A stretch of 64,000 nt of DNA from Amycolatopsis mediterranei (lineage in GTDB: Bacteria; Actinomycetota; Actinomycetes; Mycobacteriales; Pseudonocardiaceae), in the NCBI RefSeq assembly GCF_026017845.1, contig NZ_CP100416.1, forward strand, positions 2,643,592-2,707,591. Direction: 5' to 3'. The notes under the pieces are model-generated. The model did no database searches, was not told the DNA's origin, and was given only the letters and a program-made list of their open reading frames with translations. The translations under genes and the position numbers were made by a program. Positions 24,089 through 33,041 of this stretch are shown one piece after another; within the stretch, counting starts at the first letter, position 1; each line of letters opens with the position of its first letter.

Positions 24089-25197
24089 GCCGGCACCGTC
24101 AGGTGAATCCGCCATCCGTCCTCCCCCGGCCCGCTCTCCAGCCGCCCGTCGAGCAGCGCGACCCGTTCGCCCATCCCGCGCAAACCGTAGCCTGCGGCGG
24201 GCGCGTCCGGCGGGCGCCTGCCCTGCCGGTCGGCCACGGTCAGCTCCACCGACCCGGCGGCGTAGTTCAGCGTGACTGCCACATCGGCCTGCCCCGCGTG
24301 CTTGCGGGTGTTGGCCAGCGCCTCCTGCACCGCGCGGACCAGCGCGGTGCCGACCGCCGGGCCCAGTTCGCGCGGTTCGCCCTCGACCTGCAGATCCGCG
24401 CGCGCCCCGCTGTCCAGCCGGTACGCGGCGAGGAGGTCCGCGATCGCGCGTTCGACGCCGACGGCGTCCTCGCGCAGCGCGGCCACGGCCTTCCGGGCTT
24501 CGGCGAGGCCTTCCGACGCCAGCGTCTGCGCCCGTTCGATCTGGGCGACGGCGTCCGGGCTCGCTCCGTCGCGCACCAGCATCAGCCGCGCGCCCTGCAG
24601 GTTCAGCGCCAGCCCGGCCAGCGAATGCGCCAGGACGTCGTGCAGTTCGCGGGCGATGCGGGCGCGTTCGGCGAGCGCGGCCGCGCGGGCGTGCTCCTCG
24701 TTGGCCGTCTGCGCGCGGGCCAGCGCCAGTTCGGTCTGCTCGATGCGCGCGAGGCGGGCCCGCCGGTTGAGACCCATCAGCACGATCACGGCGAGGACCG
24801 CGTACGTCGACAGAGCGCCTTTCCACACGTCGTAGCGGGCCGCCCCGGCCGTGATCGCCGCGAAGTCGAGCCCGACCGCCAGCACGATCGGCACCGTCGA
24901 TTGCCTCAGCACGACGAAGAACGTGGTGCTGGACATCGCCACCGACGCCCAGCTGCTCGGCAGGAGCACCCAGAGCGCGCCCGTAGTCGCGATCACGGCC
25001 AGCGGCAGCGCCGTCGTCAGCGGCCGGACGCGAGCGTCGTGGATCCACAGGAGCGGGATCGACAGCGCGAGGGTCACCCCGATCAGGAGCCAGGCTCGCA
25101 GGTCCGCGTGGGGCATGGCGGCGACCATCGGCACCGCGACGAGCGCCCAGCGCAACCAGCCTTGAGCCCGGGGGAACACGGCTGGTCGGGTCGTCAT
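24085..25197 (-). CDS. Two-component sensor histidine kinase, NarL-type
   Basis: 370 residues: four to five transmembrane helices (about 12-150) with short loops and no large extracytoplasmic sensor, so it probably senses within the membrane. A HisKA_3 dimerisation domain carries the phospho-His in ARELHDVLAHS near 184. The HATPase has EALANTRKHAG (N box) and GYGLRGMGERV (G box). Same architecture as LiaS/DesK-type kinases, which often respond to envelope stress. The M23 peptidase gene lies divergently next to it and may be a target. ATG 25197 selected as first start. Confidence 0.93.
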   Translation of the reverse strand: MTTRPAVFPRAQGWLRWALVAVPMVAAMPHADLRAWLLIGVTLALSIPLLWIHDARVRPLTTALPLAVIATTGALWVLLPSSWASVAMSSTTFFVVLRQSTVPIVLAVGLDFAAITAGAARYDVWKGALSTYAVLAVIVLMGLNRRARLARIEQTELALARAQTANEEHARAAALAERARIARELHDVLAHSLAGLALNLQGARLMLVRDGASPDAVAQIERAQTLASEGLAEARKAVAALREDAVGVERAIADLLAAYRLDSGARADLQVEGEPRELGPAVGTALVRAVQEALANTRKHAGQADVAVTLNYAAGSVELTVADRQGRRPPDAPAAGYGLRGMGERVALLDGRLESGPGEDGWRIHLTVPA

Positions 25198-25293
25198 GTC
25201 GGCAGTCCTCCGCGGGTGCTTGTACGGAAAATGTACCGACGGGGACTTCCCTTCGTGGTGTCAAGTTGTCCCGTTTGCCAGGAGGTTCCCCCC

Positions 25294-26148
25294 ATGTCCA
25301 GGTTGCGACGGCTCGCCGTGCTCGCCGCCGCCGTGGCGCTGCCCGCGCTCGGCCTCACCCTCGCCGGCCAGGCGACCGCCTCGGCCGCGCCGAACTTCCA
25401 GGTGCCGTTCAAGTGCGGGGTCACCGTGGACGCGGCCACCTACAGCGGCCACAGCCCGGAGTACTCGGTCGACTTCCAGAAGTCCGGCATCACCGGGATG
25501 CCCGTGCTGGCTTCGGCTTCCGGCACCGTGACGCGGGTGGAGAACGAGGGCAGCGCGAGCTACGGCCGGTGGATCGAACTGGACCACGGCGGCGGTTGGC
25601 GCAGCCGGTACGCGCACCTGTCGACCCAGTCGGTTTCGGTGGGGCAGTCGGTCACCGGCGGCAAGCAGCTCGGCACCGCGGGCGCGACCGGCAACGTCAC
25701 CGGCCCGCACCTGCACTTCGAAGAGCGGCTCAACGGCGTCGTGCAGAAGGCGAAGCTGAACGGCGCTGCCGTGCCGTACTACGCGCACACCGACTTCACG
25801 AGCAAGAACGGCTGCGGCGGCAACCCGTACTCCGCCGAAGAGGTGTGCGGCGACGGCTTCTCCGTCGTCGACCAGCAGGCGCTGGCCGGCTCCTCGGGCA
25901 CGGCTTACCTGCTGTACAACGCTTCCACCAGGGCGAACTGCGTGACCACGCTGAAGGCCACGTCGCTCGGCACGGCCAGCGCGGTGGCGGCGTTCCTCGA
26001 GGTCCAGGGCGGAGCCCGGACGACCGATTCCGGCAGCTTCACCTACTACGCCGGGCCGGTCAAGAAGACCGCCGACTCGACGTGCGTGAAGTGGGGCGGC
26101 TCGGTGGGCGGCAACACCTACGAGAGCGGGTTCGAGCACTGCGACTGA
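25294..26148 (+). CDS. Secreted M23-family metallopeptidase
   Basis: 284 residues with a signal peptide (1-32, LAVLAAAVALPALGLTLAG ending ASA-A). The lysostaphin/LytM domain (about 45-160) has an N-terminal His/Asp metal pair in GHSPEYSVDF near 52-59 and the HLHFE motif near 140. It should cleave peptidoglycan cross-links or interpeptides outside the cell. The C-terminal 120 residues, with several Cys (CGG, VCGDG, NCVTT, STCVKW), form an unknown, probably disulfide-bonded domain. ATG 25294 has GGAGG 8 nt upstream. Divergent from the two-component pair; followed by a strong terminator. Confidence 0.93.
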   Translation: MSRLRRLAVLAAAVALPALGLTLAGQATASAAPNFQVPFKCGVTVDAATYSGHSPEYSVDFQKSGITGMPVLASASGTVTRVENEGSASYGRWIELDHGGGWRSRYAHLSTQSVSVGQSVTGGKQLGTAGATGNVTGPHLHFEERLNGVVQKAKLNGAAVPYYAHTDFTSKNGCGGNPYSAEEVCGDGFSVVDQQALAGSSGTAYLLYNASTRANCVTTLKATSLGTASAVAAFLEVQGGARTTDSGSFTYYAGPVKKTADSTCVKWGGSVGGNTYESGFEHCD

Positions 26149-26189
26149 GCGGTGACGCCCGGACCCCCGCAAGCTGATGGGGGGGCGGC

Positions 26190-26222
26190 CGGTGGGGCCG
26201 GGCAGCATAGCCCGCCCCACCG
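26190..26222 (+). terminator. Terminator after the M23 peptidase gene
   Basis: A stem of 13 pairs with one bulged C (26190-26203 with 26210-26222) and the 6-nt loop AGCATA, 41 nt after the stop. Confidence 0.75.
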
Positions 26223-26336
26223 ACAGGAACGCCCCGCCCGGCCACCGCCGGGCGCTTTCCGTCCACATCGGCCCCGCCCATCCACAGATTTCCCGCCACC
26301 GCCCCATCCGGCCCCGGCCTGCCCCACAGTGGAGGC

Positions 26337-27389
26337 ATGACCACAGCCACCCCGCCCGACCTCCGAGACCCCGCACAGCTGCTGACCGCACTGCCGTACC
26401 TGATCGGATTCCGGCCCGCGAAGTCCGTCGTCCTGCTCGGCCACCGCGACCCGGGCGACTGCCCAGGCCTGATCCTGCGCGGCGACCTGCCCCGCCGCGT
26501 ACACCGCATCCGCCAGGCGCAGGCGCTGGCGCAGCGGTTCGCCGCGGGTAGCCACGTCGGCGTGACCCTGGTGATCGTCGGCGGACGGCGGAGACCCGGA
26601 AAGCCGCCACCGCACGCGGGTTTCGTCGAGGACTTGGTGCGGGCGCTGGAGGATGCCGGCCTTCCGGTGCTGCACGCCTTGTGGACGCCCGCCATCAGGG
26701 CGGGTGCACCTTGGGCGTGTTACCGCATCGAGGAATGCGCCGGTGTGTTGCCGGACCCCCGTTCGACGGTCGTGGCGGCGGCCGCGACCGAGTGCGGGAC
26801 GGTGGCGTTCGACAGCCGCGAGGAACTCGAGGCGCTGCTGGCCCCGCGATCGCCGGAGGCGCTGGCCCGCCGCGCGGATCAGTTGTCCCGCTTGACCTCC
26901 CCGCCCTGGCCCGAGGCAACCCGCGTCAACGGCGCGGCATCGGTGGTCCGCGCGGCCTTCGAACGCCGGCGCCGCGGCGACGGGCCACCGACGGACGAGG
27001 AGGCCGTGTTGCTGGCGAACGCGTTGAAGCTGCCGGAGATTCGCGACTTGTGCCTGGCAATGGCGGTGCCCCCGGCCACCGCGGGAGCACGCGAAGCGGA
27101 GCACCTATGGCTGACGTTGGTCCGGGAGATCCCGCCCCCGGAGAGAGCGGAACCGGCGACCCTGCTGGGCTTCACGGCATACCTGCGCGGCGACGGAGCG
27201 TTCGCGGGAATGGCCCTGGACAACGCCCTGGAGGCGGCACCGGACCACGTGCTGGCGTCGTTGCTGAAGAGGGTCCTGGACACCGGAACACCCCCGGAGG
27301 TAATCCGCGGCTTGGCAGCGGCGGCAGCAGGCCCCCTGGTCGGCTTCGGCCTGGACCCCGCGGACAACGACGTAGGCAAAGCGGCATGA
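26337..27389 (+). CDS. DUF4192-domain protein
   Basis: 350 residues. The N-terminus (LLTALPYLIGFRPAKSVVLLGHR) is the signature of DUF4192, an actinobacterial family of unknown function. A mid-region GVLPDPRSTVVAAAATECGTV is also characteristic. The C-terminal third is helical and TPR-like (DGAFAGMALDNALEAAPDHVLASLLKRVL). No signal peptide. ATG 26337 follows GGAGG closely. Its location near galE-galK-ideR agrees with other actinobacteria. Confidence 0.9.
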   Translation: MTTATPPDLRDPAQLLTALPYLIGFRPAKSVVLLGHRDPGDCPGLILRGDLPRRVHRIRQAQALAQRFAAGSHVGVTLVIVGGRRRPGKPPPHAGFVEDLVRALEDAGLPVLHALWTPAIRAGAPWACYRIEECAGVLPDPRSTVVAAAATECGTVAFDSREELEALLAPRSPEALARRADQLSRLTSPPWPEATRVNGAASVVRAAFERRRRGDGPPTDEEAVLLANALKLPEIRDLCLAMAVPPATAGAREAEHLWLTLVREIPPPERAEPATLLGFTAYLRGDGAFAGMALDNALEAAPDHVLASLLKRVLDTGTPPEVIRGLAAAAAGPLVGFGLDPADNDVGKAA

Positions 27390-27647
27390 GCCCCGGCGGC
27401 CGACGCACCAATTCGAGGTCGCGCAGGGCCCGGTCCGCCGTGCGCCGTCGGTTGGAGCAGGGTCGAGCTTCGCCGTGACCGGGTGGATTCCCAGGCGTCC
27501 TGGGTCGCTCCACTCCGGCACCAATCAGGTGTCGAGCACCTCGAAGCGCGGGATCGTGACCCGCTCGCATCAGACCGCCGCACTCGAGACCGGTACCCGC
27601 GCCGTGCTCACCTGCCCAACCCACCGGAAGCTGGCCATCCGACAGCC
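27390..27647. other. Intergenic region with decayed galE tail
   Basis: No gene supported. It contains a short diverged copy of the galE 3' end (27458-27501). The rest shows nothing recognisable. Confidence 0.45.
27458..27501 (-). repeat. Diverged copy of the galE 3' end
   Basis: About 43 bp here align to 27700-27742 with one indel and roughly five substitutions. On the minus strand they read DAWESTRSRRS against [11 protein letters not shown] at the end of galE. This suggests a partial duplication or a remnant of an earlier galE copy. Confidence 0.55.
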
Positions 27648-27680
27648 CGGCGGGCCCAGGCCCAAAGCCCCAGCCCGCCG
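27648..27680 (-). terminator. Hairpin after galE
   Basis: CGGCGGGC (27648-27655) pairs with GCCCGCCG (27673-27680), 25 nt past the galE stop; the loop is 17 nt. Confidence 0.45.
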
Positions 27681-27704
27681 CGCCGCCATCAGGTCAGCAC
27701 AGGG

Positions 27705-28685
27705 TCAGCCTCGCCGCGACTGGGTGAACTCCCAGGCGTCCCGCACGATCCCGGCCAGCTCGGTCCGCTCCGGCTTCCAGCCCAGCTCCTCGCGGGCCCG
27801 GTCGCTGGCCGCCACCAGCACCGACGGGTCGCCCGCGCGGCGCGGGGCCACCGCCGCCGGCACCGGGTGGCCGGTGACCTCGCGGCAAGCCTCGATCACC
27901 TCGAGAACGGAGAAGCCGGTGCCGTTGCCCAAGTTGTAGATGCGGTGCTCCCCCGCGGTGGCGTGCTTGAGCGCCAGCAGGTGCGCGTCCGCGAGGTCCA
28001 CGACGTGGATGTAGTCGCGCACCGCCGTGTGGTCCGGCGTCGGGTAGTCGTCGCCGAAGATCTGGATGCGCTCGCGGTCGCCCGTGGCGACCTGCAGGAC
28101 GAGAGGGATGAGATGGGTTTCCGTGGTGTGGCGCTCGCCGAAGGCGCCGTACGCGCCCGCGACGTTGAAGTAGCGCAGGCTCACCGCCGCCAGGCCGTGC
28201 GCGACGGCGAAGCTGGTGATCGCCGCGTCGATGGCGAGCTTCGTCGCGCCGTAGGTGTTGGTCGGCCGGGTCGGCGCCGTCTCCGGGATCGGCGACTGCT
28301 CCGGTTCGCCGTAGGTCGCCGCCGTCGAAGAGAACACCAGGCGGGGCGTGCCGTGCTCCTGCATGGCCTCGAGCAGCCGCAGCGAGGTGACGACGTTGCC
28401 TTCCCAATACTTCGCCGGCTCCGTCATCGACTCGCCGACCAGCGACTTGGCCGCGAAGTGCAGCACGCCGTCGAAGCCTTCGCGCAGCAGGCTGCCCGCC
28501 ACTTCGGCGGCGTCGCCTTCGATGAACCGCGCGTCCGGGTGGACGGCGTCGGCGTGCCCGGTGGACAGGTCGTCGACGACGGTGACCTGGTGCCCGGCTT
28601 CGACCAGCCGGGCGGCGCAGACACTTCCGACGTACCCGGCTCCGCCCGTCACGACCAGCTTCAGGGCGTTGCTCTGCTCCGACAC
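27705..28685 (-). CDS. galE: UDP-glucose 4-epimerase
   Basis: Interconverts UDP-galactose and UDP-glucose (Leloir pathway, supply of envelope galactose). 326 residues: N-terminal NAD-binding [10 protein letters not shown], the catalytic Ser-Thr in [10 protein letters not shown] near 120, YGATK (Tyr/Lys) near 144, LRYFNVAGA, and the nucleotide-sugar domain with [21 protein letters not shown] 28685 has AGGAAGG 7 nt upstream; the frame is open 12 codons further. A strong hairpin separates it from galK, so it probably has its own promoter despite the shared direction. Confidence 0.96.
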   Translation of the reverse strand: MSEQSNALKLVVTGGAGYVGSVCAARLVEAGHQVTVVDDLSTGHADAVHPDARFIEGDAAEVAGSLLREGFDGVLHFAAKSLVGESMTEPAKYWEGNVVTSLRLLEAMQEHGTPRLVFSSTAATYGEPEQSPIPETAPTRPTNTYGATKLAIDAAITSFAVAHGLAAVSLRYFNVAGAYGAFGERHTTETHLIPLVLQVATGDRERIQIFGDDYPTPDHTAVRDYIHVVDLADAHLLALKHATAGEHRIYNLGNGTGFSVLEVIEACREVTGHPVPAAVAPRRAGDPSVLVAASDRAREELGWKPERTELAGIVRDAWEFTQSRRG

Positions 28686-28739
28686 ATTCAGGCCTTCCTG
28701 CCGAGGGTGACTGTGCTCCACAGTCTTCCCTCTGGCCGA

Positions 28740-28781
28740 CGCGCGGGTCCGCGCGGGGGTTGCCCCGGGCGGACCCGCGCG
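28740..28781 (-). terminator. 13-bp hairpin between galK and galE
   Basis: Positions 28740-28752 pair perfectly with 28769-28781 (GCGCGGGTCCGC with GCGGACCCGCGC plus one outer pair), just beyond the galK stop. Confidence 0.75.
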
Positions 28782-28784
28782 GCG

Positions 28785-29969
28785 TCAGAGCTCGTCGCGG
28801 CCGGCGCCGCGGGAGGGCACCGCCGTGAACATCCGCGGCCGCCGGTAGCCGGCCTTCTCGTACGCCGCCTCGACGGCCTCCTTGACCTGCTCCAGGTCCG
28901 CGTCGCGGACCAGCGCGATCGCCGAGCCGCCGAAGCCGCCGCCGGTCATCCGCGAGCCGAGCGCCCCGGCCGCCCGCGCCGAGTCGACCGCGAGGTCCAG
29001 CTCGGCCGTGGAGATCCGGTAGTCGTCGCGCATGCTGACGTGCGAGGCGTCCAGGTAGGGCCCGATGTCGGCCAGCCGGCCGGCGCGCAGCAGCTCGACC
29101 GTGTCGAGCACCCGCTGGTTCTCGGTGACGACGTGCCGCACCAGCGGCACCAGGTCGTCCGGCAGCCGGTCGAGCGCGTCCGAGAGACCTTCGTTGGTGA
29201 CGTCGCGCAGCGCCTTCACCCCGAGCAGTTCGGCCGCCCGTTCGGTGCCGCGGCGGCGCTCGCCGTACCCGCCTTCGGCATGCGAGTGCTTAGTGCGGGT
29301 GTCCATGATCAGCACCTGCAGCCCGGCTTCGGCGAGGCCGAACGGCACCTGCTCCTGCTCGCCCGACCGCACGTCGAGGAACAGCACGTGGGACTCGGTG
29401 CAGCAGAGGGAGGCCGTCTGGTCGAGCAGGCCGGTGGGGGCGCCGACGAAGTCGTTCTCGGACCGCTGCACCCACCGCGCGACCTGGGGCCGCGTCGGGA
29501 CGTCGGTGCGGCTGCCGTCCAGCTCCAGGCCGGCCAGCCCCAGCAGCGCCAGCGACACCGCGCACTCGAGCGCGTGGGAGGAGGACAGCCCGGCCCCCGA
29601 CGGCACGTCCCCGGCGATGACCAGGTCGGCCCCGTTCGCGAAGCCCTGGTCGCGCAGCACCCAGGCGACGCCCGCCGGGTACGCGGCCCACCCGTCGACG
29701 GCGCCCGGCGCCAGGTCGGCGATCTTGAGCTCGCCGGAGCGCTGGAGCTGGCCGTCGTCGCCCAGGGTGGCCACGGACAGCACGCCGTCTTCGCGGGGCG
29801 ACGCCGCCGCGGCCAGCCGGTGGGGCAGGGCGAACGGCAGCACGAAGCCGTCGTTGTAGTCGGTGTGCTCGCCGATCAGGTTGACGCGGCCGGGCGCCGA
29901 CCAGACGCCGGCCGGCGCGGTGCCGTGGACCGTGCGGAACGCCGCGACGGCGTCCGTGGCGGGGCTCAT
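28785..29969 (-). CDS. galK: Galactokinase
   Basis: Phosphorylates galactose to galactose-1-phosphate. 394 residues, a GHMP kinase: substrate motif [17 protein letters not shown] near 30, the ATP-binding [16 protein letters not shown] near 125 and the C-terminal [19 protein letters not shown] 29969 overlaps the TGA of ideR (ATGA), so galactokinase is translated as the second gene of an ideR-galK message. No galT is seen in this window. Confidence 0.96.
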   Translation of the reverse strand: MSPATDAVAAFRTVHGTAPAGVWSAPGRVNLIGEHTDYNDGFVLPFALPHRLAAAASPREDGVLSVATLGDDGQLQRSGELKIADLAPGAVDGWAAYPAGVAWVLRDQGFANGADLVIAGDVPSGAGLSSSHALECAVSLALLGLAGLELDGSRTDVPTRPQVARWVQRSENDFVGAPTGLLDQTASLCCTESHVLFLDVRSGEQEQVPFGLAEAGLQVLIMDTRTKHSHAEGGYGERRRGTERAAELLGVKALRDVTNEGLSDALDRLPDDLVPLVRHVVTENQRVLDTVELLRAGRLADIGPYLDASHVSMRDDYRISTAELDLAVDSARAAGALGSRMTGGGFGGSAIALVRDADLEQVKEAVEAAYEKAGYRRPRMFTAVPSRGAGRDEL

Positions 29970-30655
29970 CGGGCCTGCGCCAGGACGGCGTGCAGCGCGG
30001 AGCTGGCGACCTGGGCGGTGGTGTCCCCGCCGGTGACCTCGATGGTGCCGCCGGTGGCCTTGCCGACGGTGACCGTGCCGCCGGGCACGATGCCGACGGA
30101 CTTGAGCTCGGTCATCAGCGACTCGTCCAGCTGGACGTGCTCGGCGATGCGCCGGATCTCGACGCGGCCGCCGCCGGTGCGGGCGAACTCGTCGAGCCGG
30201 ACCAGGTCGGCCTCCGCGGGCGGCGCGGGGTCGCCGTCGCCCAGCTTGTCGAGGCCGGGGATGGGGTTGCCGTACGGGGAGGTGGTCGGGTGGTCGAGCA
30301 GCTTGACCAGCTTGCGCTCGACGGCCTCGCTCATCACGTGTTCCCACCGGCAGGCCTCGTTGTGCACGTGCTCCCACTCGAGCCCGATCACGTCGACGAG
30401 GAGGCGTTCGGCGAGACGGTGCTTGCGCATCACGGCGATGGCCAGTTCCCGGCCGTGGTCGGTCAGCTGGAGGTGCCGGTCGTCGGCGACCACGACCAGC
30501 CCGTCGCGCTCCATCCGGGCGACGGTCTGGCTCACGGTCGGGCCGCTCTGCTGCAGGCGCTCGGCGATGCGGGCGCGCAACGGAACGACACCTTCTTCTT
30601 CGAGCTCGTAGATGGTACGCAAGTACATCTCGGTGGTGTCGATGAGATCGTTCAC
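29966..30655 (-). CDS. ideR: Iron-dependent regulator IdeR/DtxR
   Basis: Ferrous-iron-activated repressor controlling siderophore and iron-storage genes. 229 residues, the full three-domain form: an N-terminal winged HTH ([27 protein letters not shown]), the dimerisation and metal domain ([32 protein letters not shown] with the Cys/Glu/His ligands) and a C-terminal SH3-like domain. GTG 30655 gives the usual [23 protein letters not shown] beginning, with AAGGGG 5 nt upstream. An ATG 9 codons earlier is in frame. Overlaps galK; dtxR next to gal genes is also known in corynebacteria. Confidence 0.97.
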   Translation of the reverse strand: MNDLIDTTEMYLRTIYELEEEGVVPLRARIAERLQQSGPTVSQTVARMERDGLVVVADDRHLQLTDHGRELAIAVMRKHRLAERLLVDVIGLEWEHVHNEACRWEHVMSEAVERKLVKLLDHPTTSPYGNPIPGLDKLGDGDPAPPAEADLVRLDEFARTGGGRVEIRRIAEHVQLDESLMTELKSVGIVPGGTVTVGKATGGTIEVTGGDTTAQVASSALHAVLAQAR

Positions 30656-30795
30656 GCTGTCCCCTTCGTCCGCGTTGCTCATCGTAGTCGTTGACCCCGG
30701 CAGCGGCGGCGGGCCTCGGGGGTAACAACTCGCCGGTGGGGGATATGTCCGCACCCCGGCGCGGCCGGGTGGGCGGCCGCTGGAAGATGGGAGGC

Positions 30796-31641
30796 ATGCG
30801 TCCGCTGATCAGCACCACCGACCTCGCCGCCGCGCTGGCCGGCCCGGCCGGGGACCGCCCCGTGGTCCTCGACGTCCGCTGGCGGCTCGCCGGTCCGCCC
30901 GGCGCCGAGTCCTACCGCGAGGGTCACGTGCCCGGTGCGGTGTTCACCGACCTCGACAGCGTGCTCGCCGGCGAGCCGGGCGAGGGCGGCCGGCACCCCC
31001 TGCCCGACCCGGCCGACCTGCAGCGCGACCTGCGCGCGGCCGGAGTCCGGACGGGCACCCCGGTGGTGGCCTACGACGACGCGGACGGCTCGGTGGCGGC
31101 CCGCGCGTGGTGGCTCCTGCGCTGGGCGGGCCACACCGAGGTCGCGATCCTCGATGGCGGTTACGCAGCGTGGACGGCCGAGGGGCACCCGGTGAGCACG
31201 GACGAGGTGCGCCCGGAGCCGGGCGACATCACGGTCCGCCCGGGAGGAATGCCGGTCCTGGACGCGGACGAAGCGGCAGCCCTGGCTCGCGACGGCTTGC
31301 TCCTCGACGCGCGCGCAACCCCGCGTTACGCAGGGGAGACGGAGCCGGTCGACCCGCGGGCGGGCCACATCCCGGGAGCGGTGAACGCCCCGTTCGCCGC
31401 CCACATCGGCGCGGACGGCCGCTGGCGCCCACCGGCCGAGCTGGCGGAGCGGTTCGCGGGCCTGGGCCTGCGCCCGGGCGAGCCGGTCGGCGCGTACTGC
31501 GGCTCAGGGGTGACGGCGAGTTCGGTGGTCCTGGCACTGGAGCTGGCCGGTCACCTGGGCGCGGGCTTGTACGCGGGCTCGTGGTCCCACTGGTCCCGAG
31601 ACCCGAACCGCCCGGCGGCAACGGGCCCCCTGCCTGGCTGA
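30796..31641 (+). CDS. Sulfurtransferase (thiosulfate/3-mercaptopyruvate type)
   Basis: 281 residues, two rhodanese domains. The N-terminal one (1-130) is inactive, with Asp in place of Cys ([17 protein letters not shown]). The C-terminal one carries the catalytic Cys235 in [10 protein letters not shown], the CGSGVTA loop typical of this family. It transfers sulfane sulfur to cyanide or a thiol acceptor. ATG 30796 is used; an in-frame ATG lies 9 nt earlier, and the GGGAGG between them suits neither perfectly. Divergent from ideR. Confidence 0.93.
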   Translation: MRPLISTTDLAAALAGPAGDRPVVLDVRWRLAGPPGAESYREGHVPGAVFTDLDSVLAGEPGEGGRHPLPDPADLQRDLRAAGVRTGTPVVAYDDADGSVAARAWWLLRWAGHTEVAILDGGYAAWTAEGHPVSTDEVRPEPGDITVRPGGMPVLDADEAAALARDGLLLDARATPRYAGETEPVDPRAGHIPGAVNAPFAAHIGADGRWRPPAELAERFAGLGLRPGEPVGAYCGSGVTASSVVLALELAGHLGAGLYAGSWSHWSRDPNRPAATGPLPG

Positions 31642-31855
31642 GCCACAGCGGGCCCGGCCGGAGCGGGTGACGGCTCAGGCCGAGCCGCGGTCGCCGACCC
31701 GGCTGAGCCACCCGCGCCCAGCCGAGTTCGGCAACGCTTGCCGAGCCGAGCCGGCGCGCTCGGCCGGCCGGGCCGAACCGCCCCCACCAGCCCACACCCG
31801 GGCCGGCCCATCCCTCCACCAGACCTTCCAGTCCACCTATCTCCGCGATCGGCAC

Positions 31856-31861
31856 TAGAGT
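31856..31861 (+). promoter_or_regulatory. -10 element of leaderless acuC
   Basis: TAGAGT, then 8 nt, then ATG 31870; no ribosome site between. Confidence 0.45.
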
Positions 31862-31869
31862 CGGGCGGT

Positions 31870-33039
31870 ATGTCGCCGGCCGTTGTTTGGGACCGTGCCC
31901 TGCTGGGTTACGACCTGGGTGGGGATCACCCCTTCAATCCCGTCCGGCTGGAGCTCACCATCCGGCTGGCCACCGAACTCGGCGTGCTCCGGGACGTCGA
32001 ACTGCTCGTCCCCACCGGCGCCGGGGACGAAGAACTCCTGCGCGTCCACGCCCCCGAATACCTCGCCGCCGTGCGGGAGGCTCCGCTCGTCGGGTGGGAC
32101 GTCGGGCACGGGCTCGGGACCTCCGACAACCCCGTCTTCTCCGACATGCACGACGCCTCCGCCCTCGTCGTCGGCTCCACGCTGCTCGCCGCCCGGAAGG
32201 TCGCCGAAGGCGAAGCGCGCCGGGCCGTCAACATCGCCGGGGGGCTGCACCACGCCATGCGGGACCAGGCCGCCGGCTTCTGCGTCTACAACGACTGTGC
32301 CGTCGCCATCTCCTGGCTGCTCGACCACGGCTTCGACCGCATCGCCTACATCGACACCGACGTCCACCACGGCGACGGCGTCCAGGCCGCCTTCTACGAC
32401 GACCCGCGCGTCCTCACGATCTCGATGCACCAGCACCCCTTCACGCTCTGGCCCGGCACCGGCTACTCCGCCGAGACCGGCCGGGGGAAGGCCGACGGCA
32501 CCTCCGTCAACGTCCCGCTGCCGCCGCGTACCCGGGACCCCGGGTGGCTGCGGGCCTTCAACGCCGTCGTCCCCTCGCTGCTCGCCGACTTCGAACCGCA
32601 GCTGCTGTTCACCCAGTGCGGGGTCGACTCCCACGAAGAAGACCCCCTCGCCGACCTCTCGCTCAGCGTCGACGGGCACCGCACCATCTACGCCACCCTC
32701 CGCGACCTCGCGGAGACCTACGCCGGCGGCAAGTGGATCGCCGTCGGCGGGGGCGGCTACCAGCTGATCCGGGTCGTGCCGCGGTCGTGGACGCACCTGA
32801 TCGCCACCGTCCTCGACCGGGACGTCGACCCGGCGACGCCGCTGCCGCCCGAGTGGGTCGCCACAGTCGGCAAGGCCGCTCCGCAGGCCGAGCTGCCGCG
32901 CACGATGACCGACGACCGCGACACCGGGTTCAAGCCGTGGGGCGACGGCGAGGACGACCCGGTCGACGTCGCCGTGCGGGACACGCGCCGCGCCGTCTTC
33001 CCGCTGCACGGCCTCGATCCGGACGACCCCAGGGACTGA
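31870..33039 (+). CDS. acuC: Acetoin-utilisation/histone-deacetylase-family protein AcuC
   Basis: Zinc-dependent lysine deacetylase; in Bacillus AcuC reactivates acetyl-CoA synthetase. 389 residues with the class I HDAC marks: active-site His pair in GGLHHAMRD near 126, zinc ligands in DTDVHHGDGVQ near 165 and CGVDSHEEDPLADL near 255, and the catalytic Tyr in GGGGYQ near 296. Start fits a leaderless promoter. The next gene, 2 nt after the stop, is a protein acetyltransferase, so writer and eraser share an operon. Confidence 0.95.
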   Translation: MSPAVVWDRALLGYDLGGDHPFNPVRLELTIRLATELGVLRDVELLVPTGAGDEELLRVHAPEYLAAVREAPLVGWDVGHGLGTSDNPVFSDMHDASALVVGSTLLAARKVAEGEARRAVNIAGGLHHAMRDQAAGFCVYNDCAVAISWLLDHGFDRIAYIDTDVHHGDGVQAAFYDDPRVLTISMHQHPFTLWPGTGYSAETGRGKADGTSVNVPLPPRTRDPGWLRAFNAVVPSLLADFEPQLLFTQCGVDSHEEDPLADLSLSVDGHRTIYATLRDLAETYAGGKWIAVGGGGYQLIRVVPRSWTHLIATVLDRDVDPATPLPPEWVATVGKAAPQAELPRTMTDDRDTGFKPWGDGEDDPVDVAVRDTRRAVFPLHGLDPDDPRD

Positions 33040-33041
33040 CC

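Noticed and set aside
26164..26183. CCCCC/GGGGG hairpin right after the M23 gene
   Set aside because: Five G-C pairs with a 10-nt loop are weak, and the 13-pair hairpin at 26190-26222 is the better terminator.
31642..31800. Repeats of GCCGAG/GGCTGAGCCA before acuC
   Set aside because: The copies are short and irregular, consistent with low-complexity GC-rich sequence; no unit length could be set.
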